Source: Allium sativum (taxonomy: Eukaryota; Streptophyta; Magnoliopsida; Asparagales; Amaryllidaceae). Taken from it: a stretch of DNA of 64,000 nucleotides. Each line of letters begins with the position of its first letter. Within the stretch, counting starts at the first letter, position 1. The position numbers and the translations under genes are program-made. The DNA is taken from the NCBI GenBank assembly GCA_030737875.1, contig CM060922.1, positions 232,852,335 through 232,916,334 of the forward strand. Direction: 5' to 3'. The notes beneath the pieces are model-generated. The model searched no databases, was not told where the DNA came from, and saw only the letters and a list, made by a program, of their open reading frames with translations. Below are positions 10,485 through 22,392 of the stretch, in pieces.

Positions 10485-12061
10485 TACATCTTGTTTGCAT
10501 CCTAGATATGCACATCATATTATTAAATATGAAGATTGGTTTCAACGATTCCTTAAACCCCTCTTCGATCATTTAATTTGTCCTTCCATTCCCTATATTT
10601 CAAAAGCATGCACGACACTTTTGAGATCCAAATCTCTATCAACGTAGAACTACTTACTCCAATGCTTGTGCACAATTCCTTTCACAACTCTTGAATTTGC
10701 AATCTAAATTAGGAACATCAACGGCCTATCATCCTCATCTACCAAACTTGTGGTCCAACACAGTTCCATATCACAACGACTTTGGATATAAGCAGGAAAT
10801 ATGCCAGCCCACATTCAAACAGCAAAAGCCAGTAAACCAAGCATGTGAATGTACATAATGTACCATTGTCACATAATGGGAATTTGTTTAAAGATGATTA
10901 ATGGTTAAGCACTTATCGGCTTGATCGTAACTTAGTAGTAGACTATTTTGCTCTTTCTCCTTTTTATGATTTAACTTGCAACAACGTGCAATTGTGGCCT
11001 CAGTCTACTTATCGTCATCTTTTCCATTTCACAAAAATGATATGAATTTAAGATATATTGGGAGTTGACGAAGCCATACGTGGCTCTAATTACAAAGCAA
11101 AATAGGGATGAGCCAGAAAAGATTGCACCTATGTTAATGTATTATATGCTTGATGGAACAATGGATTAAGTTCCTCAATTGTGCAACGTGTTTGCTTCAA
11201 GAATTAATAGAGCTATTTATCATATCTTTTAAAGCTTTGGCCATTAGGGTTTCTAACATGAGAAGATTAGATACACATGAAGCTGAAAGATGGAAGCGTT
11301 GCAGTAAGCCAACAAATTCTTGTAGCCTAGGATCATGATGCGGAACACTGCAATTTCCTCATTATTGAATGAATGATACATCATGTCGTAATATGATAAT
11401 AATTCTAAAGTGTACTTAATTTATTTTTTTCTGATCCGGATGTTTATATTCTTTTATACACTTTGATTTACTGCACTGAATCGCGAAATAGGTGGATAAT
11501 TGCACATCGAATAGAATTGTTTTCTTATCACCGTTTTTTTCCCTCTACTTATGTGGTTAATTAATTTGCTTTGTACATTATTAATTACCAATTAGTCGTT
11601 AAAGAAATATGGAACAACCGCAGCTGAAAATATGAAAATTTATTAGATATTCCTTTGTCCCACTCCTGATTATTTCCTCAAATAACCCAAAGGATATATT
11701 ATAATAAAGATATTGCACTCAACCAATATATATCAGTTGCATGAAATATCAACTTGAATTTAACATGTTAAGAATAAGAATAAAAACATCAGAACTGAAG
11801 CTAACCGTGAATACAACGCAACAACAGCACCAAATCTGTTACTAAAAAGTTTCTGTCCAGATTACTCAAATGCAGCTAAAAACCCAAAAAAAATGTTGAG
11901 GAAAATATAAGTAACGTGTAAGACCTGGAAGTGTTCCTGTCAATACCGGACTATTAATGGAACATCAAATCTATCTAGAAATTTAGTAAATTTGTTCATT
12001 GGTCTGCGACAAAGAGACTTAGCGGGCTGCAAATGGTGGATGTATATTATGAAGAAAATTG

Positions 12062-12092
<31 letters not shown>

Positions 12093-13670
12093 AAGATACC
12101 ATATGGCGAAATGATATATATCGTGCACTGAGAAAATAGCTTAATATGGGTAGTTATTATATTTCCATGGGTAAACATCTGGCGCATCCGAAAAGCTCTT
12201 ATACATAACATGCATTTTACAGCTTTCACTACCATTTTCACCCTATCAACACAAACATACGGAGAAAAGCTTCAATACTGCATTGTATAAATTACATGTT
12301 AAAAAAGAAAATTAAAACATTTAATACTATGTATGATATTTGGTAATCAGTTTTCCCATGCATATTCTCCATGACTTCTTTGTATTTGTTCACAGCATTA
12401 ACTTCTTTGTGATGGTCAGTTTCAAACCACAACCAGCTTGCATATAGATATAGTAGAGCTTCGCCATCAAATGAAAGCACTCGGTGTGAACCAACAAAAA
12501 AGAGCAACAACTACAACAGAAAACTACCTGTAGATCATAAAAAAATAAAATGAAGATGTTATCTTTTTGTCACTGAGAAACAGGTCACGCACACTTTTTA
12601 AGTCTGTAATGTTGTTTATAAAGATACATATATTTCTAAGTACGGATTTCTTCCTCCCGGGTAAGCGTATAGGTAGGTAAGTATATGACAATCAAATATT
12701 TTCTTACAGAAATTTAGGTTGCTCAGCAAACTTTTTCTAGATAAAAATTTGCTTGGTAAATATTTGTTTATGGAATTTGAAACGAATATTTCCTACTATA
12801 GGAGTTCAGGTTTACTGAATATGAAACGAATATTTCCTACTATAGGAATTCAGGTAGCCTCCCGCTCTAGATTTATGGGTGTTTTAATTTGTCATTTGCT
12901 CAATCAATACCGTCTAGATGTAAATTTAAATGCTCGTATAACTTAAGAGATTAGTCTTAATATACATGAAAGGAAATGCCTAGTGAGGCTTACATTTACC
13001 ATCTATAAATGTGATTTGCATCAGACTTTCAAGAATATGCACCTGTTCAACTTCCTGCTAAATACACCATTTTCCAGCAAGATATCAACTTCCGGCAGAC
13101 TTCCCAACCGTATTACTATACATTAATTGCAGCTTCGATGTGAGAATTTGTATATGTTTCATCTATCATCTGCATGATTCTCAAATCCTCATCATAATAA
13201 TTTTCATTATCCTCTTCCAAACCATCCCTAGTTTTAGCTCTTCCTCATCTAAACATTTCTCTAGAATTTCAAATATATTTAATAGAGCAGACACCTATAG
13301 TGTAGAGTCATTAAAATTAAGTTTTGGAGTTTCGACATATCCACGTTGGTCATTACATAAGTAATAATAATGCTATGCAAGGACAAGTACCTTGAACTAC
13401 AATCTTGTATAGAAAGGTACAATTTCAAGACAGAAAAGTTGCTACTATACAGTAACTGACGAAAGAAACAACACTGCAGGCAGAATCATTTAATGTTTCC
13501 TTGACCAATTCGCTTCCTCCTTATGCTCCTTCCATCAAAGTCCAGCTCATCCATCAAGACTCATTACATATCGGAAACAAACGATTCTCAAACCCAAACA
13601 CTATGGACAACCGCCTTTCATTTATGCCTGCATATTTATTGCTGTAGCTCCTTTCATAATTTCATTATTC

Positions 13671-13704
<34 letters not shown>

Positions 13705-13856
13705 GCAACTGCAATCCAATAAATTTTACCGCAACATCTCACGAGCGAATCCCACGTCCTTATTCCACCTTGCTTCTGTTCATCCTAGAAACAACACCGT
13801 ATTAAAACATTCTGCAAACCTCTCTATCATCATCACTGGCAAGTCTGGCATTCACC
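10485..13856. other. Unassigned region with exon-like fragments and poly(A) tracts
   Basis: No complete gene or repeat element is recognised. A 29-nt A tract (12062-12090) and a 32-nt A tract (13672-13703) could mark retroposed sequence, but I see no paired target duplications. One minus-strand exon-like segment is listed separately. A plus-strand open frame at 11150-11338 is of unknown meaning. Confidence 0.4.
12292..12510 (-). pseudogene. Unrecognised exon-like fragment
   Basis: A minus-strand open stretch encodes about 50 residues of balanced composition, including SHRVLSFDGEALLYLY and EVNAVNKYKEVMENM, which look more like protein than translated AT-rich DNA. It starts shortly after a pyrimidine-rich stretch with an AG (about 12515) and decays into a low-complexity tail after about codon 60. 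I do not recognise the family, and no neighbouring exons could be joined to it with confidence. It could be part of a decayed gene or a chance frame. Confidence 0.25.
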
Positions 13857-14077
13857 ATGCTTAGCTAGTACATGTAAGAATAAAAATGATATATACAGAT
13901 GATTCATACCTCACGAAATTTTCATAGTATAGTAGAAGAATATGGCAAATCGGTAATAAAAGTAGGGAGAGGATAAAAACTAAATCTTAAACCATAACGC
14001 GGTGTGCATACCATGTAAAATGTAAACAACACTAATAGGAGGAAGTTGATGTAAAAAAGTAAAAAAAAAAAAAAAAA

Positions 14078-14196
14078 TTAGTCTACATGAATTCCAGTCA
14101 TTGGCTCAGCCTTAAGTGACAGGTAGAATCCTCTATGTTGAATCAGCTGCTTGGAGCGAATACCATCATGTTTTCCAGTCTTTATTATCAGTAGAT
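14078..14196 (-). pseudogene. Exon-like fragment B2, copy 1
   Basis: On the minus strand an AG (14198-14197) is followed by an open stretch encoding GKHDGIRSKQLIQHRGFY and ending in a stop at 14078-14080. The partner at about 24230-24347 keeps the frame, with substitutions, but lacks that stop. It could be the last coding exon of the fragment that starts at 15173. The protein is not recognised. Confidence 0.25.
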
Positions 14197-15040
14197 CTTA
14201 CAATAAACAAGATCAGATTAAAAATTCCCAGCAATGAAAAATTTCAGAGTCAAAGTTGAGTATCTTATTCATTCTTCAGAAGCGAGCAGTGAAATCTTTT
14301 TAAGTCCCAACAAATTCGCCAAAGCTTTTGGACAAAAACTTGGTTGAGTGCCTCTTTTATCCTGTAACTATGTAAAGATGACTTCTCTTTTCCTTCAGAT
14401 TGCCATCGTCAACCACACCGTATTTAATATTACATTGGTCATTTTCAGGAAACGAATCGATTATTCCTTTTATTTTTATTTCAACCCAATTTTTTAATAA
14501 AGCTCGTTTACCGTAGCGAAATTTGACAATCGTACTATAATAGATTCCTTAAAATACTACTATGTACTGGACTTTACATATATCATATATTTTATTAATG
14601 CAGAAACTAATATAAATACAATATCAACATTCATATAAATATATATCAGTAATGTTATATGTAGTCTTTACACACTGAAATGAATACTTTAAAAGAACAA
14701 ACTTAACCTTTTAAATACTCCAACTTTGGTTTTGTAAATGCTTTCAATATTGAAATTGCCTAAAAGATATAGTAGTTGAAAACAAAACCCTATAGATATT
14801 TTCATAGCTCTTAATATTTGTGAATACATTATCCTCATAACCACTAAATTAAAAATATTAGAAATTGAGGTTTACTTCTTTCACAACTCACAGTAAACAT
14901 TATAAGGCCTCTAGTGGAAAAAGTTCAGGTTCAAGTGATCGATCATTGTTCCTACCACATAGCTAGACCATCTTCTTTCTTATGCTGACGAATACCTATA
15001 CTATTTTATAATAACATTTTATATTGTAATATGCACTCAC

Positions 15041-15173
15041 CTACAAAATCGGGAGGGTACTTGATGGAATCAGGAAGAGCAAGTGCGGGAAAGAGATTGG
15101 AAAAGAGTAATGGAGAAAGGCGGAGAATGACCAAGCTTCCCCCGAACAACAGCTGTGGCATTGATGACAACAT
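15041..15173 (-). pseudogene. Signal-peptide-like first exon B1, copy 1
   Basis: Starting with ATG at 15173 on the minus strand, the frame encodes about 44 residues beginning MLSSMPQLLFGGSLVI, with a long hydrophobic core, then PDSIKYPPDFVG, and ends at a consensus donor (G|GTGAGT, 15041/15040). This is the layout of a first exon for a secreted or membrane-anchored protein. Copy 2 keeps the same length and splice site, with a few amino-acid changes (for example R for C, and P for S in the hydrophobic part). Downstream exons are uncertain (see 14078-14196), so I do not call a working gene. Family not recognised. Confidence 0.35.
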
Positions 15174-15939
15174 GTGAAAGTTACATATAAGGTTGGTTGC
15201 TTTATGTGTGAAAGACGTATTGTAAATATGGTGCTTTTTTCATACTGTTCTGTACGTATGACTGAAGCTTTAAGTTAAAAATCGGAAAAAGATGACAATT
15301 TGTAGATCGAAGGGCATTAAGTTAGGGGAATCCTACAAGTAAGTTTATAGTTTGCTCGAACTTCTTTCCACTTGGTTAGCTAATAGTAAAGACGGAGGCT
15401 CCTTTGTGGCTAAAGAAGACGATGATAAAGGTCAAGGAATCTAAAAAGAATCCTTAAGATTGGTATATTGGTGTTTAGAAACTATTGTCAAATTTCTACA
15501 TTATTGTCCTTTTGTTATTATTTTAATGGAGGCATCACTTAACTTTGTAAAATTGCATGTAATTTAAATTAGGCATGGATTATACAACAGAATAATAGCT
15601 TTAAAGCATTACGCAATGATTAGATTGCAACATTGTTTCATACTGTCATTTGATCTTGGTTTATGTTTATGGTTGACTAAATTTTTTTTTTTTTTTTTTT
15701 TTTAAATGAAGCTGAATGGGTAATAAATAACGAAAGAGAAACTGAAGTGAAGGTCAAACACCATAATAAGGAGACAAAGATGGTAAATGGTCCTCTATTG
15801 AACTTTGAAATCAATGACACGCAGTACATATTTATTTCGATCGGTTCAAACTTAACCAAGGAAAAAAATGCCTCTTGTACTGAGGATAACCTTTATTTTG
15901 TAGTCCACAGTCCTTCCTTGTCAACTGTTGTTGTTACTG

Positions 15940-16161
15940 CTATGCCTGGCCAATATTATCCCATTGCATAGGCACTGCTCCCGGATTAAGAGCACCAGGC
16001 ATACCTCGTGCAGCGTACGACAACATACTCATGTTAAAGGATGATGTTAGTTGTTCATTCAAAACCAGTGTTCGCATCAACTGATCAATTGGAGGTAACT
16101 AACTGTTTTTTGTATAGTCATTAAAAATAGACATGCTCCCATCAATATTCATATAGACATG
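15940..16161 (-). pseudogene. Terminal exon-like fragment A, copy 1 (internal stop)
   Basis: After a splice acceptor (TTGCAG|CATG, exon start 16161, minus strand) the frame encodes HVYMNIDGSMSIFNDYTK, later MRTLVLNEQLTSSFNMSML, and ends ...MQWDNIGQA before a TAG at 15940-15942. A premature TAG at 16099-16101 interrupts the frame where copy 2 has CAG. The composition is protein-like and both copies are colinear, so this is probably the last exon of a real gene that has decayed. I do not recognise the product. Confidence 0.4.
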
Positions 16162-17175
16162 CTGCAAGCTTATGTAGGAATTTGGCAGTGTGTCGTTTCA
16201 TGGATGTAACAAACTGTTAATACAATAACTAAAAATCATAAAGTATATTAATTAAATTGTTTTATACAGCAAAAAAAGGCAAAATAAACTCAAGGTTCAC
16301 ATCAAGAAGCCCTAATATTTGATATCGCCAATAGTATTCAAAAAAATTGGTTGAATTTTTATCATATACTGCCAGCATAGTATATAAATGGACATAATAA
16401 TATTTTCAACAAAATGATTGCACCATTTATGCACGTAACAAACAATACAGCCAAACTGCAAAATTCAGTTTGGTCAATATTTAATATATATTTTTTTTGC
16501 TTTTCGCAAATGAGTTGCAACTAATTAATATAAGTATTAATGGAAATACATTAACTTCCATGGAATTTAAATTGTCACATTAGGTGCGCGTCATTCAGTA
16601 AACTATATCATCTTGGGTTTAGAATCGATCAAAACATGTGAAACTTCACTGGATATCAAATCAAACGCCAATGATGAAGTTACTTCGCTTTCTTAATTGT
16701 TGCCCTATCATGTCAATAAAAATATGTACACCAACAAGAATCATAGAGTAAAATATATACGCAATATTGATGGAGTTCAAATTCTTTTTTTGCCTAAAAC
16801 CCCAATTATCATTTGTGTACTCTACAACTGCAATTATATAACTATTTGTAGTTTAATTTTTATATGTAATAATGGCTAACAGTTTATACACGAACATAAC
16901 ACAGTTTAGGCTTAGGTTAACAATGTAGCTGCAATAAAATTATATTTTTGTATATAAAAAATATCAAGCACATGCGCAAACGCCCATGTATGCATGCATC
17001 TTCTATTCATTACCAGAATCTTTTATCATCATTATCTTCTTAGTATATTGCGTTATTCTGAAACTTTTAACCAGCGAGACTGTATGTAAGATTAACCGTT
17101 CGACCAAAGAGACTTGAACATATGATTACCTTTAACAATTACAAGTTATAATCAAAGACGATTTGCAAGACTTAC

Positions 17176-17446
17176 CCATCTCATGGATATAGGCTTTGCC
17201 CCAAACATTGCTAGGTTGCTGGATCCTACTAGCTAGATCCCATTCATAAACTGTAGCTGAGGACGAATTGTTTGAGTGATGCAACCTAGAATTCAATCTG
17301 AACAGAATTGGCAACATAAGATTTGATAGAATGGAATACGCGGTTTCAGGCTTAAGGTGTAGCAATTTGAGGATACAGAGATCAGAACGTGAATCACCAT
17401 TTGCTTGGCAGTTTCTCTCCCCATGGGAGAGAAAACATATATTCAA
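17176..17446 (-). pseudogene. Exon-like fragment A upstream, copy 1
   Basis: A minus-strand open stretch (containing ILKLLHLKPETAYSILSNL and later ATVYEWDLASRIQQ) runs into a consensus donor, GATGG|GTAAGT, at 17176/17175. It lies upstream of the terminal exon at 15940-16161 on the same strand and could belong to the same gene. In copy 2 the matching stretch has lost seven bases near its 3' end, which shifts the frame. It could also be an untranslated exon. Confidence 0.3.
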
Positions 17447-17642
17447 GTGTGAAACTTTTTAATTTGGAAATATTTGAAGTCGTTACAAAATAATCATGGC
17501 ATAAAATGACAAAAACAATCAAAGTAATCATTTCCAGTATTGATAAAGGTAAAACAATGCAAATGACTTTTTTTTGGTCAGCCATGACTCAAGGTATCAA
17601 TGATAAATGGTCAAAATAAGCCAAATGCTTGTTAGTCTGTAA

Positions 17643-18419
17643 TGTTGGGATCCCTCCTTAATTGGAGAGTTTCTAGAAAATTCTAAGACGTTTCTAGAGA
17701 AATCTAGAAATTTCTAGAATGTTCCGGAGAACTCTAGAGAAGTGTAGAACCCTCTAGAAGCTTGTGGAAGAGTGTAGAACCCTCTAGAAGCTTGTGGAAG
17801 AGTGTGGAACCCTCTGCAATATTCTGGAGACGTGTGGAACCTTCTGGAACCTTACGGAAGATTATGGAAGAATAAAGAAGGGAATGGAAGAGTGTAGAGA
17901 TTCCTAGAGAGTGTGGAGCATTCTAGAGAATCAAACTCTACCGTCGGATGCAAGTAATCACCACCATTCATCATGCAGGATGAGTAGTGTAAATAGGAGA
18001 AGGAGCCTTCATTACTATCCATCCAAGGATCCAAGAGTCTAAGGGAAGAAGCCACTCCTTAGAGTGAGATCCAAGGATCCAAGAGAGAAGCCACTCCTTA
18101 GAGTGAGATCCAAAGAATCCAAGGATCCAAGAATCCAAGAAAGAAATCCACTTCTTAGAGTGAGAAAAATACTTGAGAGTTAGTAAGCCTCTTTGAGAGA
18201 AAAGAGAGATAGCTTGGGAAGTCTTTATCCTCAAGCTTGAGTGAACCACTAAGTGTGAGTTACTTTTGTAATCAAATTCTTGTAATCCTACTATTCCGTT
18301 GTATAGTGGAAGAATCTCCATATTGGAGAATTATAAACTCTTGTGCACTCGTTGCTACTTTTAATCTTAATTGCCTATCTTAACTTCACGAAGCGGGAAA
18401 GACCGAGATTTCCCCAACA
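17643..18419 (+). repeat. Copia 5' LTR
   Basis: Starts TGTTGGGATC and ends CCCCAACA, 777 bp. It carries the best heat-shock-element array of the element, then short repeats of the GAAGCTTGTGGAAGAGTGT type (17757-17810) and GATCCAAGAGAGAAGCCACT repeats (about 18020-18160). Confidence 0.9.
17671..17729 (+). promoter_or_regulatory. Heat-shock-element array in copia 5' LTR
   Basis: Two perfect arrays are present: TTC-2-GAA-2-TTC at 17671-17683, and GAA-2-TTC-2-GAA-2-TTC-2-GAG at 17707-17729 (four exact alternating units plus one near-match; '-2-' means two free bases). Alternating GAA/TTC units at 5-bp steps are the binding site for heat-shock transcription factors, and the heat-activated Arabidopsis copia family ONSEN carries such sites in its LTR. 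Heat response of this element is inferred, not shown. Confidence 0.7.
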
Positions 18420-18420
18420 G

Positions 18421-18432
18421 TGGTATCAGAGC
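18421..18432 (+). other. Primer binding site of the copia element
   Basis: TGGTATCAGAGC, one base after the 5' LTR end; this matches the Met-tRNA primer site common in plant copia elements. Confidence 0.9.
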
Positions 18433-18486
18433 CAGGTTCATCCGTAGTCTTAATCAAGCTCGTGTAAGTTCAAGATAGAGGATAAT

Positions 18487-18934
18487 GACGCTCACTGTTG
18501 AGGGGGAGCCTCAAAGCTATAAAGAAGCAATGAGTGATTGTCATAAAGAAGAATGAAGAATAGTCATGCAAGAAGAAATGCAATCCTTGCATGTGAATAA
18601 CACATATGAACTAGTGGAGCTAATAAAAAGGAGAAGAGCTTTGAAGAATAAGTGGGTGTATAGAATCAAGACCGAAGAGAACTGTTCAAAGCCTCGCTAC
18701 AAAGCTCGGTTAGTCGCCAAAGGATTGGACAAGAAAAAAGGTACTGATTTTGAAGAGATATTCTCTCCCATGGTAAAGATGTCATCGATCCGAGAAGTCC
18801 TCGAGGGAAAGCAAATACATCTTGATAAGGTTCACACAGATGAGAACTGGTCAGACATGATGACCAAGATAGAACCAATAAAGAAGTTTGAAGATTGTTG
18901 TCAAGGTGCCGGCGTACTACTACCCCCCAATTAA
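18487..18934 (+). pseudogene. Collapsed copia pol: reverse transcriptase start fused to RNase H end
   Basis: Residues are counted from Met at 18566. Residues 1-79 match the start of the copia reverse transcriptase domain (M-EEM-SL, ELVEL, KNKWVYRIK, RYKARLVAKG, TDFEEIFSPMVK, SSIREVL). At about residue 80 (nt 18803) this jumps to the extreme C-terminus of copia pol (HLDKVHTDEN, DMMTK, KFEDCC). The catalytic YVDD region and nearly all of RNase H are missing, as are gag, protease and integrase. Just upstream a TGA at 18554 stands where the family normally has Trp. The product is certainly non-functional. Confidence 0.9.
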
Positions 18935-18950
18935 GTCGGGAGGGGGAGAT

Positions 18951-20080
18951 TGTTGGGATCCCTCCTTAATTTGAGAGTTTCTAGAAAATTCTAGACTTTC
19001 CTGGAGAAATCTAGAATTTTCTAGAATGTACCAGAGAACTCTAGAGAAGTGTAGAATCCTCTAGAAGCTTGTGGAAGAATGTAGAACCCTCTGGAATATT
19101 CTGGAGATGTGTGGAACCTTCCGGAACCTTACGAAAGAGTATGACCGGAGAACTCTAGAGAAGTTTAGAATCCTCTAGAAGCTTGTGGAAGAATGTGGAA
19201 CCGTCTGGAATATTCTGGAGATGTGTGGAACCTTCCGGAACCATACGGAAGAGTATGATCGGAGAACTCTAGAGAAGTGTAGAATTCTCTAGAAGCTTGT
19301 GGAAGAGTGTAGAACCCTCTGGAATATTTTGGAGATGCGTGGAACCTTACGGAAAAGTATGGAATGATGCATAAGAGAATGGAAGAGTGTAGAGATTCCT
19401 AGAGTATGGAGCATTCTAGAGAATCAATCTCCACCCTTGGATGCAAGTAATCTCCACCGTTCATCATGGAGGATGAGTAGTATAAATGGGAGAAGGAGCC
19501 TTCATTACTATCCATCCAAGGATCTAAGGATCCAAGGATCTAAGGATCCAAGGAATCAAGAGAGAAGCCACTCTTTAGAGTGAGATCCAAGATCCAAGAG
19601 AGAAGCCACTCCTTGGAGTGAGATCCAAGAAAGAAGTCACTCCTTGGAGTGAGATCTAAGAGAGAAGCCACTCCATAGAGTGAGATCCAAGAGAGAAATC
19701 CACTTCTTAGAAGTGAGAAAAAACTTGAGAGTTAGAGATCCTCTTTGAGTGAAAAGAGAGATAGCTTGGGAAGTCTTTATCCTCAACCTTGAGTAAGCCT
19801 CTTTGAGAGAAAAGAGAGATAGCTTGGGAAGTCTTTATCTTCAAGCTTGAGTAAGCCTCTTTGAGACAAAAGAGAGATAGCTTAAGAAGTATTCATCCTT
19901 AAGCTTGAGTCGAGTGTGAGTAACTTGTGTAATCATATTCTTGTAATCCTGCCATTCTTTTGTATAGTGGAAGAATCTCCATATTGGAGATTATAAACCC
20001 TTGTGCTTCCATTATTACTTTTAATCTTAAAGTGCCTATCTTAACTTCACGAAGCGGGAAACACCGAGATTTCCCCAACA
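18951..20080 (+). repeat. Copia 3' LTR, expanded by tandem repeats
   Basis: Homologous to the 5' LTR but 353 bp longer. Extra length comes from a 114-bp unit present three times (starting 19031, 19145 and 19259), an expanded GATCCAAGAGAGAAGCCACT block (about 19510-19720) and a roughly 58-60-bp unit present three times (about 19738-19912). The heat-shock arrays here are shorter: TTC-2-GAA-2-TTC at 18979-18991 and GAA-2-TTC-2-GAA at 19014-19026. Confidence 0.9.
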
Positions 20081-20608
20081 TGTAACGACAAAAAGTTTGA
20101 TATTAATACTTTGTATGTGCAATGTCCATTTGCATTGCATTACATTTTTTTTCATATTTCAACTATTTACAAACTACTTAAAATTAGTCGAATAGTATGC
20201 TAACTACTGAAAACAATTATTTGTGGGCCTGATATGCAATAAGCAAAATGCAACCAATTTTTCTTGGTGTGAAACCATCACAATAAAATAGGAGTTTCCA
20301 CCCCCGGTCCCTAGTTTATGACATTATTACTTGAACTATGGAAACATGTATCTTCATATTTGACAGGGTTTATAATAAATTATCTTATGGTAAAATCATA
20401 ATTAACATCATTCAAATCTCAGTAAGTTTGATCAAAATTTGAACTTCTGTAATTGGGTTAACAGAGAATTTTTTGAACCTGATAAGTTTAGAAAACATAA
20501 TTTGAATTCAAAATGAAAAGGTAAACTTAAATTTAGGTGATCTTGTCAGGGTTCTCTACTTCCGTTTACGTTAACGCAATTTTTTAGATTAACATTAAAA
20601 GTTCCGAG

Positions 20609-20929
20609 CCCTAATAAATTGAAGGAAAACTTTTTTGAGAAGGAACAAAAAAGGGAAACCTGAAGTAAACAGCATCTTCGTCAAAGCAAATCTCAGCAAT
20701 GTGCTGCTAATAGGATCGTTGTTAGTGTTGTTATAATTAGGGTTACAACAGAAAACTATTTTATCGCCAACCCTAATAAATTGAAGGAAAACTTTTTTTG
20801 AGAAATAACAAAAAAGGGAAACCTGAAGTAAACAACATCTTCGTCAAAGCAATCTCAGCAATATGATGCTAACAGGATCATTGTTAGTGTTGTTATGATT
20901 ATGGTTACAACAGAAAACTATTTTATCGC
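20609..20929. repeat. 162-bp local tandem duplication (in copy 1)
   Basis: Two units starting CCCTAATAAATTGAAGG at 20609 and CCCTAATAAATTGAAGG at 20771 run in parallel for about 160 bp. The same pair is present in copy 2, so it is older than the segmental duplication. Confidence 0.9.
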
Positions 20930-22392
20930 TTTTGCATATTAAGCCTAATTCAGGTAGATAGGAGATTTGAGTCGTGGAAGAATCCCAATGATTTCAAAGC
21001 GACGGAAGTAGAAAGTTCAACTATTTCATGGATGAAAAGGAGATTTATTTTAGGAAGAGTTGATTTAGAGAGATGTGAAGAACCGTCGAAAAAAGTTTTT
21101 ATTTTCCAAAAGAAAAGGGGAAGTTGCCGAAAACTATTTCATCATCATCACCACCACCATCTACAAAATAAGACTTAAAACATAAATTGACAATCCACTA
21201 AGATCCAAGCAATATCACCAAGCATCATGTACTTCTATCTGAAATTACCTTAATTGAAATGTGTTTCCAGAATAATAATAAATACTGAGCATTTCAAATT
21301 TATCTAAAGATAATATATGCGTGTGTGTACTGCTTATATTCAGTTTTTGAACAGCAGGGGATACAAAAGCGCCAATTCATCGTAACTATAAATAATAGGC
21401 AGATTAATATTTTCATATAATCCATACCTTTTTAGCAACATCAGAATTAAGTCAGTCTACTAAGTACATTCCCCTGTCTAAACTACCATAACATATCCCA
21501 TGGTCAGCCTGAGAATGTAGCAATAAGGAGAATGTTACCTTTACATACCATTCACATAATTTCAGTTGAAGATGTATATAATAATAGAATCATTAGATAA
21601 AGTGAGATTTAAGTATAATGACATAGATAATAGCAGTATAAGAAATCAGAGATATCTTGTCCAGAATTTTTTTATGTTAATAGTATGGTTGTATGAAGAC
21701 ATAAATAGTGTGGGATACAACATATTCATGCCTTACATATCTTCATCCATTTCATTTTACAATGGTATGTGTAATATTAATGCTCTTGTACTAATTACCT
21801 ATATTTTATTTACAATAAAACCATTTTATTTAGAATTAATACTGATACTGATTAATCCTCATACCGATATATGTGCATGCCTTAGAAAATAATAGTGAAA
21901 CATATTGAATAAGATAGTGCACAATGTGGATGATTGCTCTGCCCTATGCAAGCGATGTAGTAAATATTTCAGTTTGAAGAGTTACACCTCCAAATCCTCA
22001 TAACAGTATAGTATACAGAAGCTGATAGTCACTGAAATATGTTAACCTTATCGGGATTGCAACAGAAAAATGTATATCAGTAATGAAAAATGACTACTTC
22101 CAAAAGCCAAGAAGCAATATGTTTATTATGGTGTAACCTGTTACCTTGTCTGTATGTATATACAATTATTAGAGTGATTCAAAATACAAAATTGAAGGAT
22201 AAGTGTGTGTAAAAAATAAACAGGAAAATATAATCGGTGTAGCGTGAGAGGTAAGATATAGCCCAGATTTGTGTACGTAAAAACATACATGAAAAATAAT
22301 AATTAAGTTGGAAAATTAGTGCAACGACATACCACTTATAGACAATCTTCTTTTGTTTTTAGCAATCGCTAAGCATATATAAACCACCTCAG

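Larger units (their letters stand above)
17643..20080 (+). mobile_element. Deleted Ty1/copia retrotransposon with 5-bp target duplication
   Basis: The element begins TGTTGGGATCC, ends TTCCCCAACA, and is flanked by TGTAA (17638-17642 and 20081-20085). The empty target is preserved in copy 2 of the duplication (about 27774). Order: 5' LTR 17643-18419 (777 bp), primer site 18421-18432, a short interior with a collapsed pol remnant, a polypurine tract (GGGAGGGGGAGAT, ending 18950) and 3' LTR 18951-20080 (1130 bp). The 3' LTR is longer because three internal tandem repeats expanded. It cannot move without help. Confidence 0.93.

Noticed and set aside
13523..13864. 113-codon frame with a poly-Lys run
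   Set aside because: It reads through a 32-nt A tract; no domain and no support on either side.
15677..15971. Overlapping plus and minus frames, with partners at 25697-26029
   Set aside because: They cover an area beside the decayed terminal exon; one starts in a poly(T) tract and the copies differ in length there, so no coding support.
18666..18878. 70-codon minus-strand frame
   Set aside because: It is the antisense of the copia pol remnant, which matches a known family on the plus strand.
21566..21892. 108-codon frame also open in the other duplication copy (29325-29651)
   Set aside because: Most differences between the copies change amino acids, the composition is AT-driven, and there is no homology I recognise; two recent copies are expected to share an open frame by chance.
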